Assembly (NCBI GenBank): GCA_012515235.1
Contig: JAAYYU010000070.1
Coordinates: forward strand, 1-57,959
From: Candidatus Anammoximicrobium sp.
GTDB lineage: Bacteria > Planctomycetota > Planctomycetia > Pirellulales > Pirellulaceae
Reading direction: 5' to 3'
Length of the DNA stretch: 57,959 bases
Part shown: one piece after another, positions 43,870-52,953 of the stretch
Position numbering within the stretch: position 1 is the first letter of the stretch
How the letters are laid out: each line of letters starts with the position of its first letter
Translations under genes and position numbers: made by a program
The notes under the pieces: generated by a model
The model's database searches: none
What the model was told of the DNA's origin: nothing
The model's input: the letters and a program-made list of their open reading frames with translations, nothing else

Positions 43870-46800
43870 ATGATGCTCCGACCCCTCCGATGCCTGTTTC
43901 TGACGGTGCTCAGCGGCCTCTGGCTTTGCCTGAGCGGGTCCGGTGATGCGCAAGATTCCGTTTCTGCCGCCCCTGCCGGAGGGCAGGTGGTCGTGCAGAC
44001 GGAAGGCGGGCCGCCGAAAGTCGTCAAATTCGAGGGCCCTCTGCCGCCGGGCGTGACGCCAGAGATGCTGGGCCGAAAACCCGAGGAGAAGAAGCCCGAG
44101 GACAGCAAGGAAGGCAAGCCGGAAGAAAAAAAAGAAGAAAAAAAGGAAGAGAAGAAAGACGAAAAGGCGGGGCCGGTGAAGCGGCCGACGACGCCCCCGG
44201 CGGAGCCGGACCCGACGGAATTGGAGATCCGTCCGGACGCCAGCGGCAAGGTGCGGTTCAACTTCCGCGGGCAGGCCTGGCCGGACGTCCTGGACTGGCT
44301 GGCCAGCGTCTCCGGAATGAGCCTCGACTGGCAGGAATTGCCCGGCGATTACCTCAACCTGATCACGCAACACGGCTATACCGTCGAGGAAGCCCGCGAT
44401 CTGATCAACCGCCATCTGCTGGCGCGCGGTTATACCCTGCTGGTGGTCGACGAGGTCCTGACGGTCGCAAAGACAGACAGCATCAACGCCGCCTTGGTGC
44501 CGCGCGTGGAGCCGGATCAGCTGGCCGGACTCAGGCCGCACGAATACGTCAAGGTCTCGTTCCCGCTGGAGTGGCTGATCGCCGAAACGGCCGTGGAAGA
44601 ACTCAAGCCCATGCTCAGCCCCAACGGCAAGCTGACCGCGCTGAAGACCACCAATCGCTTGGAGGCCTTGGATGCCGCCGCCAACTTGCGCGAGTTATAC
44701 GCGGTGTTGACTCGCGAACAATCCACCACCAGCCAGGAACGGCTCGTGCGGGAATTCGTCTTGCAGTACGCCCGCGCGACGGACGTCGAGCAACAACTCA
44801 AGGGCCTGCTGGGCGCCGCCTCCAAGCCGGGAGGAGCGTCCGTGCCGACGTCGCCGCAGCAGATGGAGATGATGCGGCAACAACAGCAACAGATGATGAT
44901 GCAGATGCAGCAGCAGCAACAGCAGCAGTCCGGCGGCCGGCCGCCCCCGCCGGGCATCAAGCGGCAAGAGGAGGTGAACCTGGTCGTCAACGCGCGGCGC
45001 AATAGCATTCTGGCCAACGCGCCGCCCGACAAGATGGCGATGATCGCCAAGGCCATCGAGGTCATCGACGTGCCGCTGGACCGCGAACAGTCGTTGCTGT
45101 TGAACGTCAATCGCATGCAGGTCTATCGCCTGGCCGCCATCGACCCGGATTCGTTGATCAAGGTGCTGCAGGACAGCGGCGACCTGGATCCCACCACGCG
45201 GCTGGAGGCCGACCGGAAGAACAAGGCAATCATCGCCTACGCGCCGCTGACGGATCACGTGACCATTCGTACGCTGGTCGGCAAGCTCGACGGCAGCGGC
45301 CGGCAATTCGAGGTCATCCGGTTGCGGCGTCTGGAGGCTGATTACGTCGCCGGCACGATCACGTTCATGATGGGACAGGAGGAAAAGAAGAGCGAACGGC
45401 CGCGATACTTCGGCTTCTGGGACGATCGCCGCCGCTCGTCGGAGGACGAGAGCCAGGACAAGTTCCGCGTGGATGCGGATGTCGAAAGCAATCGGCTGCT
45501 GTTGTGGGCCAACGACGTCGAGATGGAAGAAATCCGCAACTTGCTGGTCAAGCTGGGGGAAATCCCGGCCGATGGCGGGAGCCCGGACCGCGTTCGCGTG
45601 CTGGACGTGGAAACGGGCGAAGGCACTCCCCAACTGCTGGAACAGATTCGTCGAGCCTGGCCTGCGCTGGCGCCTAACCCGCTCGTCCTGCCGCCCGCCG
45701 GCGTACAGCCGACACCGACGGGTCTGGACACTCAGCCCCGCGACCCGCACGTCCCCCGCGAGGAAGGAAAATCGGAGCATAATCCGAAGGCGGTAAAGCC
45801 TCAGCCCGCGCTCGGGGCACCTCAACCCGAAACGGACCGCAGGACGACCGAGGCGAACGCACGCCCCAGGCCGGCCGGAACGGTGCCCGTCAGGTTTGCG
45901 CAGCTGAGGCCCGCCGAGACCGCCGCGGAACCGCCGGCCACGCCTCCCGCGCCGCCGCAGACGCCGGCCGCTCAACCCGCCGCCGGAAACGCTTCGCCCG
46001 AAGCGACTCCCGAACGGCCGCCGGTGCAACTCTCGCTCGGTCCCGACGGCCGAATTGTCATTTCGTCGCAGGACACCGCGGCGCTCGATCTACTCGAAGA
46101 ACTGCTCGCCCAAATCGCGCCGCCGCGCAGCGACTTCCGGGTCTTTTCGCTGAAATACGCCTCGTCCCTGTGGGTCAAGATGAACTTGCAGGATTACTTC
46201 AAGGAGGAGCCCGAAGACAAGAGCCGGCGGCGAAGCTATTTCTTTTATGACTTCCCGCCGCCAGAGGAGAAGACGAAGAGCTATCGGCTGTCCCAGCGCA
46301 AACCGCTCAGATTCATCGACGATCTGGACACGAACACGGTCCTGGTCGTGGGCGCCAGCGCGGAACAACTGAAGACCATCGAGGAATTGATCCGGCTCTG
46401 GGACACGCCGCCTCCGAACGATACAGAATCAGCCCGTATGACCGCCGTGTTTTCCATCCGCTACTCGAAGGCCGAAAACGTGGCCGAAACGATCAAAGAG
46501 GTCTACCTGGATCTGCTCAGTTCCAACGACCGCGCCCTGCAACGTGGCCGCGATGATCGGCGTCCCTCTAACCAAACGACCTACATCTTCGGGGAATCGG
46601 GCGACAACGAACCCGATCGCCGCGCGGAGGTCGCCTTCAAGGGCAAGCTGTCCATCGGCGTCGATCCCGTCACCAACACCTTGCTGGTTTCCACCGCGGG
46701 ACAAACGCTGATGGATAACGTCAGCAAAATGGTCCAGGCACTGGACGAGGCGGCCAAGCCGGTCTTTGACGTCCAGACGATCACACTCCGCGGCAATCTG

Positions 46801-46950
46801 AACGCCGAACGCGTCCGCAAGGTGCTCGTGGAAATGCTGGGCGAGAAAGCCATCCAGGCTGGCCAACCCGGCGGCCCCAACCAGCCGCCCACTGGACCGC
46901 AACCGGGCCAGTCCGGCAGGCCGCAATCCAGCCGCAGCCGCGGCCGCTGA
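43870..46950 (+). CDS. large periplasmic protein with secretin N-domain repeats
   Basis: 1026 aa. Signal peptide (PLRCLFLTVLSGLWLCLSGSGDA), then a Glu/Lys-rich linker (about 75-105). An STN/N0-like domain follows (FNFRGQAWPDVLDWLASVSGMSLDW ... ARGYTLLVVDEVLTVAK, about 122-200). Several secretin_N/N1-type modules come after (VREFVLQYARATDVEQQLKGLL, FRVFSLKYASSLWVKMNLQDYF, VFSIRYSKAENVAETIKEVY, with NTLLVSTAGQTLMDN). A Gln/Met-rich stretch (about 335-360) and a Pro-rich region (about 600-720) interrupt. The pore-forming secretin domain is not visible at the C-terminus, which instead ends in Gly/Pro/Gln/Arg. It probably forms a periplasmic scaffold in a type II secretion/type IV pilus-like system rather than the channel itself. 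Confidence 0.72.
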   Translation: MMLRPLRCLFLTVLSGLWLCLSGSGDAQDSVSAAPAGGQVVVQTEGGPPKVVKFEGPLPPGVTPEMLGRKPEEKKPEDSKEGKPEEKKEEKKEEKKDEKAGPVKRPTTPPAEPDPTELEIRPDASGKVRFNFRGQAWPDVLDWLASVSGMSLDWQELPGDYLNLITQHGYTVEEARDLINRHLLARGYTLLVVDEVLTVAKTDSINAALVPRVEPDQLAGLRPHEYVKVSFPLEWLIAETAVEELKPMLSPNGKLTALKTTNRLEALDAAANLRELYAVLTREQSTTSQERLVREFVLQYARATDVEQQLKGLLGAASKPGGASVPTSPQQMEMMRQQQQQMMMQMQQQQQQQSGGRPPPPGIKRQEEVNLVVNARRNSILANAPPDKMAMIAKAIEVIDVPLDREQSLLLNVNRMQVYRLAAIDPDSLIKVLQDSGDLDPTTRLEADRKNKAIIAYAPLTDHVTIRTLVGKLDGSGRQFEVIRLRRLEADYVAGTITFMMGQEEKKSERPRYFGFWDDRRRSSEDESQDKFRVDADVESNRLLLWANDVEMEEIRNLLVKLGEIPADGGSPDRVRVLDVETGEGTPQLLEQIRRAWPALAPNPLVLPPAGVQPTPTGLDTQPRDPHVPREEGKSEHNPKAVKPQPALGAPQPETDRRTTEANARPRPAGTVPVRFAQLRPAETAAEPPATPPAPPQTPAAQPAAGNASPEATPERPPVQLSLGPDGRIVISSQDTAALDLLEELLAQIAPPRSDFRVFSLKYASSLWVKMNLQDYFKEEPEDKSRRRSYFFYDFPPPEEKTKSYRLSQRKPLRFIDDLDTNTVLVVGASAEQLKTIEELIRLWDTPPPNDTESARMTAVFSIRYSKAENVAETIKEVYLDLLSSNDRALQRGRDDRRPSNQTTYIFGESGDNEPDRRAEVAFKGKLSIGVDPVTNTLLVSTAGQTLMDNVSKMVQALDEAAKPVFDVQTITLRGNLNAERVRKVLVEMLGEKAIQAGQPGGPNQPPTGPQPGQSGRPQSSRSRGR

Positions 46951-47077
46951 ACGGGGAAGCGGTGCTCGGTGAGCGGTGAGGGCTGATCCGTCAGCGGTGT
47001 GGCGGCGGCGGGAGGGCGCACTTCGGGGCGAGGACTCCAAGCTTGTCCGACAGCCGAAGCTTTCGCATCCGGTGGGC

Positions 47078-49375
47078 TCACGGTTGCGGCGCGGCCCCGG
47101 CCGGGGGGCGCGGCACGCCGCGATACGAACCGAAATGGGCGGCGGGGATCGCCTCCAGGCGTTCCGCCGAACCGGGCAGTCGCCAGCCGAGCCGCAACGA
47201 GCCGCCGGCGTCGCCCTTGTAGAAATGCAGGATCTCGAAATAGCAGGGCCGGTTGGCGTCCAGCGGAATCCGGGGCGAAGTTGCAGCCTGGTCAGGCTGG
47301 TTCGCGACAAGCTCTTGCAGCGTGTCCTCCAGAGGGCCGGAACGCTGCAGGTACAAGACCGCTCGCCCGCTGCCATGCAACAGGAACGTATAGTCGCCGC
47401 CGGCCGGCGGGAACAGAAATCCTCGGATCCGGTCCAGCCGATCCCCGGCGCCGACCGGCGCCAGATAGGACAGTCCGCCCTCGATGACATTCGTCGCGTC
47501 CGGTTGGTTTCGCAGCAGGTTTTCCACGTCACGCCGTGAACTCGCGGGCGCCACGTCGTACCAGGTTTCGCAAACCAGTGCCCCGTTCGCCGTCCGGGGC
47601 CGCATGGAAGGCGGCACGAAGGAGCCTTCCCAGACGGCCTTGACGTCGCTGTTTCCAAGCCGGTAGTTGAACACGCGAACCTCGTCCAACACGCCCGCCC
47701 AGCCCGTGATCACCGTGCGATTCCAGGCGGCAGACGCCGGATCGGCAAACTGCTGACAACCCCGGCGCTCGCCGTTCAAGTAGTAATGGACTTGCCGGAA
47801 TCGCGCCGCATAGACGAAGCCCAGATGCACCCAGGCGCCGACGTGGGACGACAAATCGATGCCACGGAATCCGCCGGTGGCCGGGTCGGTATCCGGCCCC
47901 TCCAGCGGCTTGCGGCCGCCGATCTCGACGCGCGGAAAACCGCCTTGCACGAAGACCGCCGTCGTCTCGCCGTTCAGCAGCGGTTCGCCGCCGGTCGGCA
48001 GACTGGCGAGCTTGAGCCACAGCGTGATGGAAAACTCGCTGGCGTTGTTCAACAGTGGATCGGCGGCATCGAAGCGGACCCCCGGGGCAAGCTCCAGCGC
48101 GGTGCCCACGCGCCCTTCGACATAATTGGGGTCTCCGCTGGAACTGAAGGCAATCCCGTCATGCCGCGCCCCCGAACTGTCGCTGCCATCTCCATTAAAG
48201 AGCCACGCCGCGACCATCCGCCCAAAACCACTGCTAAAACCATTGGCCGCCGCCTCCTGAATCTCGGCATCCGCAGGCGGAGTCGGACCTGGTGTCGCAG
48301 GGGCCTCCGGCTCCGGCTTCGGCGCGTCGCCAGCCGGCGGCATCTCCGGCAGCGGTTTCGTCTCGGGCACCAAAGTCGGCAGCGGCTTCGTCTCCGGCAC
48401 CAGGGGCGGCAGCGAAGCGGCGGCACCGGTGGCGCTGTCGGCGGGGGGCTTCACCAGTTCTCGGCGCCAGCGGGGACGGTACTCGCGGCGCATGCCTCTG
48501 ACCAGCGTGATTCTGTCGAATACCTCCTCAAAACCGGCGCGGCGCAGGATGATGTGGTGCCGGCCGGGTTCGACGTTCATCTCCGCCGACGGGGGCAAAG
48601 GCTGCGCTTGATCGTCGACATAGAACGCCGTGATTTCTCGACGCTCTTCGTTCGTCAGCACGAGCGTGAGCACCGGCAGCGCCGACGGCATGTGGGCTTC
48701 GCTACTGCCTCGAGGCGTTTCCGCCACGTTGTCGTCGAGCGGCACTTGCCGAAGCAGCATGAAGGCCACGACGGCAGCGGCGACAACAGCCGCTACGGCG
48801 GTCGCGGCGACGTACCACGCCTTGGGGGACGAACGCCGGGTCCCCAGCGGCCGATCCGGTTCCTCGGCCGACGGGGCCTCCCGGTCGGAATCGCCTTCTT
48901 CGCGGCCGGCATGGGCCGTGGAGGCAGACGCGGCACGCAGCTTCAGCGACGGCGGCTTCACGCGGGTGTCCAGCCGTGGCGCGGCGGAGGCAATGTCGAT
49001 TTGCGGCAGCACGCCAAAGGCGGGCGGTTCGGCGAGAGGCGGAAAAGAGAACGGGGACGGCGGCGGCTGCGTGGCCGTGCTCTCTTCCTCCGCCTGCAAC
49101 TTGGCCTTCAACTCGCGATCGTAGGCGGCCTTCTTCTCTGCGTTCAGCAGGCAGAGCCGTGCGCGGGAGATTTCGTTGAGCAGTTTTTGAGAGTAGGCGG
49201 CGTCGTCCCCCGCGGCGAGTTCCTTCAAGTAGCCCATCAGCCGATTGGCGGCCGCGTCGATGACGTCCCGATCCGTTTCGAAAAGTTCGATCCCCAACAG
49301 CCGATAGTGGTGCGGCGGTTGATCCTTAGGCGGAATTCCCAGCCATTTGTAGTAGGGGTCGAACTTGTCGGCCAT
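47078..49375 (-). CDS. DnaJ-like / PEGA / LamG / PA14 multidomain membrane protein
   Basis: 765 aa from ATG 49375, 16 bp after the Hsp70 stop. Residues 1-85 form a DnaJ-like helical unit (YYKWLGIPPKDQPPHHYRLLGIELFETDRDVIDAAANRLMGYL) that lacks a clear HPD motif. A linker precedes one transmembrane helix (about 180-203). Then come a PEGA-like segment (about 230-300), a LamG/concanavalin-type domain (AAWLFNGDGSDSSGARHDG ... LDEVRVFNYRLGNSDVKAVW, about 390-590) and a PA14-like domain (RIRGFLFPPAGGDYTFLLHGSGRAVLYL ... GSLRLGWRLPG, about 620-745). It may couple an extracytoplasmic glycan-binding part to a cytoplasmic partner of the adjacent Hsp70. That link is inferred from gene order. Confidence 0.75.
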   Translation of the reverse strand: MADKFDPYYKWLGIPPKDQPPHHYRLLGIELFETDRDVIDAAANRLMGYLKELAAGDDAAYSQKLLNEISRARLCLLNAEKKAAYDRELKAKLQAEEESTATQPPPSPFSFPPLAEPPAFGVLPQIDIASAAPRLDTRVKPPSLKLRAASASTAHAGREEGDSDREAPSAEEPDRPLGTRRSSPKAWYVAATAVAAVVAAAVVAFMLLRQVPLDDNVAETPRGSSEAHMPSALPVLTLVLTNEERREITAFYVDDQAQPLPPSAEMNVEPGRHHIILRRAGFEEVFDRITLVRGMRREYRPRWRRELVKPPADSATGAAASLPPLVPETKPLPTLVPETKPLPEMPPAGDAPKPEPEAPATPGPTPPADAEIQEAAANGFSSGFGRMVAAWLFNGDGSDSSGARHDGIAFSSSGDPNYVEGRVGTALELAPGVRFDAADPLLNNASEFSITLWLKLASLPTGGEPLLNGETTAVFVQGGFPRVEIGGRKPLEGPDTDPATGGFRGIDLSSHVGAWVHLGFVYAARFRQVHYYLNGERRGCQQFADPASAAWNRTVITGWAGVLDEVRVFNYRLGNSDVKAVWEGSFVPPSMRPRTANGALVCETWYDVAPASSRRDVENLLRNQPDATNVIEGGLSYLAPVGAGDRLDRIRGFLFPPAGGDYTFLLHGSGRAVLYLQRSGPLEDTLQELVANQPDQAATSPRIPLDANRPCYFEILHFYKGDAGGSLRLGWRLPGSAERLEAIPAAHFGSYRGVPRPPAGAAPQP

Positions 49376-49391
49376 GCGTCGTGACAACCCT

Positions 49392-51110
49392 TTAGAATTC
49401 GAGATCGGAAAAGACTTCCGAATCCGATTCTTCGTCCTCGAAAACGTGCGGCCCCTCGATTTCCAGGTTCTCCTGAGTCGCGGCACTCGCTGTCGGGGCG
49501 CCCAGAACGAAGCTGGGCGCGGCGGCGGCGGGCGGCGTGCCCGGGCCGGGAAGGGGCGGCGTCGGCTGGCCCAGCAGCAACCGGCCGGCGGCCAGTCGCT
49601 GCTCCCACTCCTGCAGCGATTCTTCGCTCATTCCGGACGCGCGTTCGATCGTCACGGACGATTCGAGCCCCGTGTCCGGCAGGGCGGCCTTGACGCTCAG
49701 ACGCCCGTTGGCCGCATAAAAGAACTGGACGATCACCGGGGTCTTGGCGGGCAGTTTCGAGGGCAGGTTGGAGACCAGGCACTTGCCGATCGGCGTCGCA
49801 TTCTTGCCGCTGTCGTCGCCGCCCTCGACCACGTGGACTGCGACGCTGCGCTGGTTCCCTCGATGCGTCACGAACGTGCTCTTGCTCCGCGCCGGCAGTC
49901 GCGTGTTGCGCGGAATCATGATCCTCCGCCGCTTCATGCCGGTCGCCTTTTCGATGCCCAGAACGCCCAAATCGTGCGAGTTGACGTTTTTGACGACCAG
50001 GCTGCGGTCGGCGGCCTGGCTGCCCTGCCGCAGGAAACCGGCGTACAACGCGGCACCGTGCGCCACCGCCTCGTCGGGAGACATCGAACGGTCCACGCCC
50101 TGGGCGGAAATCTGCTCCAGCGTTTGCTGCACCATCGGCATCCGCGTGGAGCCGCCGATCAGCAAAATGCGGGTCACGTCGCTGAACTGCCACCGCGCCG
50201 CCCGCAACAATCGCTCGACCGTAAACACCGTGCGCTGCAGCAGATCGCTGGTCAGCGCCTCGAATTCCTCGCGGGTGAGCGTCACGTGGACTCGTTTTCC
50301 CTGGTAGTTGAAGCGGACGGTGACACTGGTCCTCGTGCTCAAAGCGCGTTTGGCGTCTTCGGCTTCCTTGAGCAGCATCTGCAGCGTGACCTGGTCCTGC
50401 CGCGGGTCGATCCCGTGCTGCTCCACAAAGTGGTCGGCCACCAGGTCGACGATCCGCCGATCCCAGTCGATGCCGCCCAGTTGGACGTCGCCGTCGGTGG
50501 CCACGGCGGTGTACTGGCAGCCCTCCAACTGCATCAAGGTCACGTCGAACGTCCCGCCGCCGAGGTCGTAAACCAGGATCTTCTCCGGCTTCTTCGCTTC
50601 GCCGGAATTGGAGACGAACCCGGCTCGCACCCCGTAGGCGATGGCGGCCGCGGTGGGCTCGTTGATGATGTCCAGGACCTTCAGCCCCGCCAGTCGCCCC
50701 GCGTCCATCGTCGCCTTGCGGCGCGGCTCGTTGAAAAACGCGGGGACCGTAATCACCGCTTCCTGCACCCCTCCCAACTTCGTCTCCGCGTCGGACCGCA
50801 ACTTCTGCAGAATCGCGGCTTGCACGACTTCGGGAGGCAACCGCAGGCCGCGAATGGGCTTGTCACACGTGGGCTTCCCCATTTCACGCTTCACGTGCTG
50901 CAGGATCGACTCGGGCTCGTAGACGGCAGCCTTCAGAGCCTCCTTTCCGACCACCACTTGGTCCTGTTCGAAATAGACCACGCTGGGAGTGCTCAAATCG
51001 CCCTCGGAGTTCAGAATCGTCTGCGGCGTGCCGTTGCGGTCCAAGCAGGCCACGACGGAAAACGTGGTGCCGAGGTCGATGCCGATCACAGTGTCCGGCC
51101 GGCTGCTCAC
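49392..51110 (-). CDS. Hsp70 family (DnaK-like) protein
   Basis: 572 aa from GTG 51110, chosen because GAGGG lies about eight bases upstream and it reads directly into the nucleotide-binding domain; ATG 51158 would add 16 residues. Landmarks: TVIGIDLGTTFSVVACLD (phosphate loop 1), VPAFFNEPRRKATMDAGRLAG, INEPTAAAIAYG, VYDLGGGTFDVTLM and RILLIGGSTRMPMVQ. The substrate-binding beta domain follows, but the C-terminal lid is short and replaced by a Pro/Ala-rich tail ending in acidic residues, so it is shorter than DnaK (about 640 aa). It is likely not the housekeeping DnaK but a specialised Hsp70 working with the downstream DnaJ-like membrane protein. Confidence 0.85.
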   Translation of the reverse strand: MSSRPDTVIGIDLGTTFSVVACLDRNGTPQTILNSEGDLSTPSVVYFEQDQVVVGKEALKAAVYEPESILQHVKREMGKPTCDKPIRGLRLPPEVVQAAILQKLRSDAETKLGGVQEAVITVPAFFNEPRRKATMDAGRLAGLKVLDIINEPTAAAIAYGVRAGFVSNSGEAKKPEKILVYDLGGGTFDVTLMQLEGCQYTAVATDGDVQLGGIDWDRRIVDLVADHFVEQHGIDPRQDQVTLQMLLKEAEDAKRALSTRTSVTVRFNYQGKRVHVTLTREEFEALTSDLLQRTVFTVERLLRAARWQFSDVTRILLIGGSTRMPMVQQTLEQISAQGVDRSMSPDEAVAHGAALYAGFLRQGSQAADRSLVVKNVNSHDLGVLGIEKATGMKRRRIMIPRNTRLPARSKSTFVTHRGNQRSVAVHVVEGGDDSGKNATPIGKCLVSNLPSKLPAKTPVIVQFFYAANGRLSVKAALPDTGLESSVTIERASGMSEESLQEWEQRLAAGRLLLGQPTPPLPGPGTPPAAAAPSFVLGAPTASAATQENLEIEGPHVFEDEESDSEVFSDLEF

Positions 51111-51331
51111 CGTACATGCCCTCAAATCACAAGAAATCCATTTGCCAAGATGCTCCAAGAATAAGCATGGTACGTGCCGAACGGCTTACGTTGAAGGGGG
51201 GATGGACGCGGCGGGCCGTTGTCCCGGGATTCTCGATTCCCCCAATTCCCGAAACGAAAACGGGCCGGCCCGAACTTCGGACGGTCCCCCAAGCCGGGTT
51301 TCTGCCCCGGAAAGGGCGGCCACGCTGGCAC

Positions 51332-52000
51332 TTACCCGCCAACTCCCATGGCGTCGCGGGCAAAGTCTTCCTCGAAGTCGTACGCGCAGAAGTACTTGGC
51401 CACGTGCTTCGACAAGACCTCGATGAATAACGAACGAAACCGGGCTTCGCTCATTTCTGTCGCATGCCTTGGTCCATTCTGGGGGAACGTGAAGTCTGGA
51501 ATTGTTCGCCGGAAAGCCACCTTGCCGCCGTCCTCCATGTCGTACACCGTGACGGTCAGCGTGACGCGGCCCTGATATAAGGTCTGCCCCTCGTGCAACC
51601 GCAGGCCCCCCAAATCCAACCCGACCACCATGTCGGCGTTCACGCCCCGCCCGATCTCCCGATAGTCCATCTGGTTCCAGTCATTGCTGTCGATCCAGTC
51701 CGCGACCTCGTCCGGCGGGACCAAGTCGATCTTGTCCCCCTGCTCCCGCAACGCCGCTGCGACTCGACGCTCCAGCAGCGAACAGAAAGAATCCGGCCCG
51801 AACGAAGATGTATTCGAAACGCAGACCACCGCGATCCGTTTGTCTTTCAGCCCCTTGAATTCCGGATCGATCTTGTTCCCGCCGTGAAACCAATACAGCA
51901 ACTGGGCGGTCAAGCCGACACAGCCGCCGCTGGTCGCCACAACCACGGCCAGCCCCAAGAACAAGGCGTTTTGCAACGAGCGGCGGTGAACGACGAACAT
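51332..52000 (-). CDS. lipoprotein of unknown function
   Basis: 222 aa from ATG 52000 (GTG 52006 possible). The leader (NALFLGLAVVVATSGGC) ends in a lipobox with Cys near 28. The mature part begins DKRIAVVCVSNTSSFGPDSFC and continues as an alternating alpha/beta protein (LLERRVAAALREQ, DMVVGLDLGGLRL, YQGRVTLTVTVYDMEDGGKVAF). This pattern resembles outer-membrane-associated lipoproteins with an N-terminal Rossmann-like fold used in secretion or LPS-like assembly complexes, but no family was recognised with certainty. It lies between the Hsp70 and DUF2752 genes, all leftward. Confidence 0.7.
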   Translation of the reverse strand: MFVVHRRSLQNALFLGLAVVVATSGGCVGLTAQLLYWFHGGNKIDPEFKGLKDKRIAVVCVSNTSSFGPDSFCSLLERRVAAALREQGDKIDLVPPDEVADWIDSNDWNQMDYREIGRGVNADMVVGLDLGGLRLHEGQTLYQGRVTLTVTVYDMEDGGKVAFRRTIPDFTFPQNGPRHATEMSEARFRSLFIEVLSKHVAKYFCAYDFEEDFARDAMGVGG

Positions 52001-52015
52001 GGGCACATCCCTGTG

Positions 52016-52432
52016 TCAAGTTGCCAGAAGGAAGCGGACACCCCAATCGATCAGTATGACGGCCACCCACAGCCATACGGCCGCGAAGACCAGTCGCGGG
52101 CCAATCGGCCGCCCCAGCCAGCGGCCGCGCCAGTCGGAGATCAACAACCACGGTGCAACCAACAGACTCGCCAACCCCAACAACGCGCCACCCGCATTGT
52201 CTCGGAACGCGGCCATGATCCGCCCCCGCACCAGATGCGCCCACGCGGTCGTCATCCCGCAGGACGGACAACGGCGTCCCGTCAATCGCTGAAAGGTGCA
52301 AGGCGGCAATCCCAACCGCTCGTGCGTCCCGAAGCCTCGCGCGTCGGGCTCCAACCTGCCAGCTACCGCCAGCAGCACCAGCAGTCCGGCGCCAAGGGCC
52401 GCCAGAACGGCTCGCTGGGCTCTGGAAAGCAT
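52016..52432 (-). CDS. DUF2752 membrane protein
   Basis: 138 aa from ATG 52432 (an upstream in-frame ATG at 52468 is possible). The signature CPSCGMTTAWAHLVRG (about 57-72) is that of DUF2752, a small integral membrane family. Three hydrophobic helices are seen: LAALGAGLLVLLAVAG, LLGLASLLVAPWLLI and LVFAAVWLWVAVILIDW. The Cys pair could bind metal or form a disulfide. Function unknown. Only 15 bp separate it from the lipoprotein gene downstream, so the two are probably one operon. Confidence 0.82.
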   Translation of the reverse strand: MLSRAQRAVLAALGAGLLVLLAVAGRLEPDARGFGTHERLGLPPCTFQRLTGRRCPSCGMTTAWAHLVRGRIMAAFRDNAGGALLGLASLLVAPWLLISDWRGRWLGRPIGPRLVFAAVWLWVAVILIDWGVRFLLAT

Positions 52433-52544
52433 CGTCGGATGGGATTGCAGTGGTTCTACGATTACCAAAAAACGGTCCGAAGAATAGCGGCGTCGGTACG
52501 CGCCCGCAAGACCGATTCGGCGATGCGGCCCAGGGCGGCTGGTA

Positions 52545-52610
52545 CCAAACGGGAAACGGCCACGGAAAGTCGCTGTCTACGATGGCACGGTCGCGCGGAA
52601 TGGGGTCAGG
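52545..52610. repeat. MITE-like element, copy 3 (truncated)
   Basis: It starts with ccaaacgggaaacggccac and shares cacggaaag and gatggcacggtcg with copy 2 (23932-24039), and gcggaa...tggggtc with copy 1. The right end found in copies 1 and 2 is absent; the perfect 34-bp inverted repeat begins in its place. Confidence 0.5.
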
Positions 52611-52698
52611 CTTACAGAATTCAATTTTGGCCGAGTCTGGTGCCAGCCACGTCGTACGACACTGCTCGGCCAAAATTGAATTCTGTAAGCCTGACCCC
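52602..52698. repeat. perfect 34-bp inverted repeat
   Basis: Arms 52602-52635 and 52665-52698 are exact reverse complements (ggggtcaggcttacagaatt... ) around a 29-bp loop. The word GGGGTCAGGCTTACAGAATTC is familiar from palindromic elements mobilised by IS200-like/REP-associated transposases; no such transposase is in the window. Perfect arms suggest recent insertion. Confidence 0.8.
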
Positions 52699-52953
52699 GG
52701 CGCCGAGACGGTGATTTCATAACAACGCGAATAAGCAGCCAATTTACCGTTTGCTGCTAGCAGCGCTCCGGCATCCATTCGACAATGCCCCGAAACACCC
52801 CGGATCACCGCCGAAACGAACGCTTCCGCCCGAAAGGCCGCGCAGCCGACCGGCCCCGTTGCTCCCAAAAGCCGGGCGGGATGATTGCGTCCAGCGGCTG
52901 TTTTCGAGAGAATGACGCCAATTCCATTCTCCATCGCTAAGGAGCCAACGGCT
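52699..52953. other. gap upstream of Gfo/Idh/MocA gene 2
   Basis: Apart from the AAGGAG ribosome binding site before 52954, no promoter, palindrome or ORF was recognised in these 255 bp. Confidence 0.3.

Noticed and set aside
44870..44935. CAG/CAA microsatellite as a mobile or CRISPR-like repeat
   Set aside because: It is an in-frame Gln/Met-rich coding stretch within the secretin-N gene, with no spacer structure.
47786..49384. 532-aa plus-strand frame opposite the DnaJ-like/LamG protein
   Set aside because: Arg-rich antisense product with no recognisable feature.
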